From positions 5,305,969-5,369,968 of the forward strand of contig NZ_CP024866.1 of the NCBI RefSeq assembly GCF_004136015.1: a stretch of 64,000 nt of DNA, given 5' to 3'. Below the pieces are notes generated by a model, which worked only from the letters and a program-made list of their open reading frames with translations, ran no database searches and was not told the origin of the DNA. Below are positions 62,453 to 64,000 of the stretch, in pieces; the first letter of the stretch is position 1, and each line of letters begins with the position of its first letter. The stretch is from Pseudomonas sp. ACM7 (lineage in GTDB: Bacteria; Pseudomonadota; Gammaproteobacteria; Pseudomonadales; Pseudomonadaceae). A program made the translations under genes and the position numbers.

Positions 62453-63411
62453 CCTCTCTATTTGATGTAACCGATAACGACGACATTCTCGCCCTGCAAC
62501 CGCGCCTGAAGGATGAAGATCCCGGCGTGCGCAGAATTGCCCTGATCGAACTGGCCGACCTTGAAGAGCCGGACGGTTTGCTTTGGCTGGTCAATCGCCT
62601 TGCGCAAGACCCGACCGAAGAAGTCCGCGCCGAAGCCGCACGCTTGCTTGAAGCCTGGGAGGACACACCTGTGGTCGAAGCGCTGTGCCAGGCCCTGACC
62701 GATCCTTCCCAAGCTGTGCAAGCGGCCGCCGCGCAAAGCCTTAGCCTGCTCAAGACCGAGGCGGCGGGCAGGGTGATTCTGCCGTGGACCGGGCATACCG
62801 ATATCAACGTGCGCATCGCCGCTTTCCGGGCACTGCGCGAGTTGCGCTTTCCCGATGCCGCCGCTGCCGCTTTAGGGGCATTGACCGATGAAGACGCCAG
62901 TGTTCGCCGCGAAGCCGTTGGTGTACTCGGCTGGCTCAAGCAACTCGATGCCTTGCCGGCCCTTGCCCGATTGGCCAGTGACGACCCGGACACCGAAGTC
63001 CGCCGCGCTGCCACCGGTGCCCTTGGCCTGGCCTCCGACGCCCACGTGCTGCCGGCGCTGCGCCAGGCCTTGCAGGACGCCGCCTGGCAAGTGCGCGAAG
63101 AAGCCGCCACCACGCTGGGCAAGGTCGGTCACGTCGACGCCGGGCCGGCCTTGGTCGAAGCCTTGAGTGACGCGTACTGGCAAGTGCGCCTGCGCGCCAC
63201 CCGTAGCCTCGGTCGTTTGCGTTACGTCCCGGCCCTTGAAGCGTTGATCGAAACCCTCGGCCACCGCATCAGCAACCTGCGCAAGGAAGCCGCCCTGGCG
63301 CTCGGAGAGTTGAACGACCGAGGCGCCATCGCACCCTTGCAGGCCGCCCAGGATGACGGCGACCCGGAAGTGCGCAAAGCCGTGCGCATCGCCTTGAGTC
63401 AGCTGCAATGA
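62449..63411 (+). CDS. HEAT-repeat (PBS lyase-like) protein
   Basis: A 320-residue protein made of about ten repeats of roughly 31 residues, each with the pattern of acidic turn, VR/IR, A, A, L. Examples are DEDPGVRRIALIELADLEEP, DEDASVRREAVGVLGWLKQL and DGDPEVRKAVRIALSQLQ at the end. Such scaffolds bind other proteins, and the closest kin in pattern are phycobilin-lyase-type HEAT proteins used here outside their pigment role. Coupled by ATGA overlaps to both neighbours, it probably assists the flavoprotein or its cofactor assembly. Confidence 0.88.
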   Translation: MTSLFDVTDNDDILALQPRLKDEDPGVRRIALIELADLEEPDGLLWLVNRLAQDPTEEVRAEAARLLEAWEDTPVVEALCQALTDPSQAVQAAAAQSLSLLKTEAAGRVILPWTGHTDINVRIAAFRALRELRFPDAAAAALGALTDEDASVRREAVGVLGWLKQLDALPALARLASDDPDTEVRRAATGALGLASDAHVLPALRQALQDAAWQVREEAATTLGKVGHVDAGPALVEALSDAYWQVRLRATRSLGRLRYVPALEALIETLGHRISNLRKEAALALGELNDRGAIAPLQAAQDDGDPEVRKAVRIALSQLQ

Positions 63412-63701
63412 ACCCGGTGGCGATTGGCAATTCCCAAGGTAAACAGCAGCTGCGGTTGAACTGGCCGGATGGTCGCGAGCAGTTGTTGGGCCACGTTGAG
63501 TTGCGCCGCCAATGCCCGTGCTCGCAATGCCGGGCGTTTCGGTTGCAGGGGTTGAGGGTGAAAGTCGATCCTCGCATTCGAGTGACCGAACTGAACGCCC
63601 AGGGCTACGGCCTTCAACTCATCTTCAGCGATGGCCATGAGCGAGGCATCTATCCATGGCCCTACCTGGCACAACTCACCCCCGAACCTACTGAAATCTA
63701 A
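63408..63701 (+). CDS. DUF971 family protein
   Basis: A 97-residue protein of the DUF971/GBBH-like N-terminal domain. Typical parts are LRLNWPDGREQLLGHVELRR, CPCSQCR (a zinc- or cluster-binding site with three cysteines) and the closing FSDGHERGIYPWPYL. Members are found with iron-sulfur enzymes and in some cases as fusions with Mrp-type cluster carriers, which hints at a maturation role for the ferredoxin and flavoprotein encoded earlier in this set. It is coupled to the HEAT gene by a 4-base overlap. Confidence 0.9.
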   Translation: MNPVAIGNSQGKQQLRLNWPDGREQLLGHVELRRQCPCSQCRAFRLQGLRVKVDPRIRVTELNAQGYGLQLIFSDGHERGIYPWPYLAQLTPEPTEI

Positions 63702-63806
63702 TGTGGGAGCGGCGGTGCGACGATTCGACTTGCTCGCGAAGGCGGTGGGTCAGTCGACATCAATGTTGAATGTTGAACCGCATTCGCGAGCAAGCCCGCT
63801 CCCACA
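63702..63806. repeat. REP palindrome with an interrupted left arm
   Basis: TGTGGGAGCGG is followed by about 14 extra bases before CTTGCTCGCGAAGGCGG; the right arm (CGCGAGCAAGCCCGCTCCCA) is intact. It ends the transporter/DUF971 unit. Confidence 0.9.
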
Positions 63807-63881
63807 TTTAATTGGTGTTTACCTCAGGTTGTGTGGTCGACCGCCAGCTGACTGGCGGTCCTTGCCAGAAAAAAGCCAAAA

Positions 63882-63897
63882 GAGTACAAATGTACTC
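63882..63897. promoter_or_regulatory. LexA2-type operator overlapping the start of lexA2
   Basis: GAGTACAAATGTACTC is a perfect palindrome with a GTAC-N4-GTAC core, the form known for LexA2 of Pseudomonas putida-type bacteria. It contains the upstream in-frame ATG and ends one base before the ATG at 63899. Confidence 0.8.
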
Positions 63898-63898
63898 C

Positions 63899-64000
63899 AT
63901 GACGACTTTAACTCCCCGCCGTACCGCCATCCTGACCTTTATCCGCGATCGAATCGCCGAGCATGGCCAGTCCCCGAGCCTCGCTGAAATCAGCGAGGCG
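63899..64000 (+). CDS. lexA: LexA2-like SOS repressor, N-terminal fragment at the window edge
   Basis: Thirty-four codons are seen before the window ends. The pattern MTTLTPRRTAILTFIRDRIA, EHGQSPSLAEISEA is the winged helix-turn-helix start of LexA, more like the second LexA of Pseudomonas (LexA2) that often precedes imuA-imuB-dnaE2 mutagenesis genes. An in-frame ATG at 63890 inside the operator is an alternative start, giving three more residues. What follows is outside the window, so the operon is inferred. Confidence 0.82.
   Translation, partial: MTTLTPRRTAILTFIRDRIAEHGQSPSLAEISEA

Overview
The window reads as chromosomal DNA of a fluorescent-group Pseudomonas. It is GC-rich, its proteins have typical Pseudomonas form (CatRBCA, BenRABCD, PuuA/B-type enzymes, OsmE, DUF1652, the CstA/YjiX pair, a LexA2-type gene start), and it is sprinkled with Pseudomonas REP palindromes containing GTGGGAGCGGGCTTGCTCGCG or GTAGGAGCTG. 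All assignments are made by eye from the translated sequence; no database search was run.

Layout. 0-7.2 kb: the end of an IS4-type transposase, two small unknown genes, an SRAP-type YedK homologue, an SsuA/C/B-like ABC operon whose permease carries an in-frame TGA, a divergent second SsuA-like binding protein, a lipoprotein polysaccharide deacetylase and a DUF1652 gene. 7.2-16 kb: an aromatic block that converts benzoate to catechol (benABC, benD) and catechol to the beta-ketoadipate enol-lactone stage (catA, catB, catC), with regulators catR and benR and readable operators for both. 16-20.7 kb: housekeeping and small unknown genes (a decayed alpha/beta hydrolase, Nudix, OsmE, Rrf2 regulator beside an NDH-2-like flavoprotein). 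20.8-24.1 kb: a putrescine-type operon (PuuB-, PuuR- and PuuA-like).

24.7-41.1 kb is the most unusual part. It is an accessory catabolic locus with an LLM-class flavin monooxygenase (frameshifted), a truncated isochorismatase-type amidohydrolase, two flavin reductases, an NCS1 permease, a PotABCD-like ABC transporter, a RibB-type enzyme with a degenerate cyclohydrolase half, DUF1330, Nudix, a FadR/GntR regulator, a carboxymuconolactone-decarboxylase-like protein, an aldehyde dehydrogenase, an alpha/beta hydrolase and a DUF1185 protein. Five copies of a TGGTATACCATAATAC-like site lie in front of the transcription units, so I infer one regulon controlled by the GntR protein. The gene set resembles the Rut/pyridine logic (LLM oxygenase + flavin reductase + amidohydrolase + hydrolase + permease), but the substrate cannot be read from sequence. 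Several of its genes are broken in this strain.

41.2-56 kb: a cache-domain sensor kinase/NarL-type regulator pair beside cstA-yjiX, a metallophosphoesterase, tRNA-Ser(UGA), a YccA/Bax-inhibitor protein, an Lrp regulator divergent from an EamA exporter, a FUSC protein, a GapN-like dehydrogenase, a DyP peroxidase and a Gfo/Idh/MocA oxidoreductase. 56.2-63.7 kb: a second system of interest. A UTRA/GntR regulator, an AprA-like flavoprotein and an AprB-like two-cluster ferredoxin are followed by an SsuA/C/B-like transporter whose binding protein has an extra NosL-like C-terminal domain, a HEAT-repeat protein and a DUF971 protein, the last four genes being tightly coupled. The window ends in the first codons of a LexA2-like repressor preceded by its own palindromic operator.
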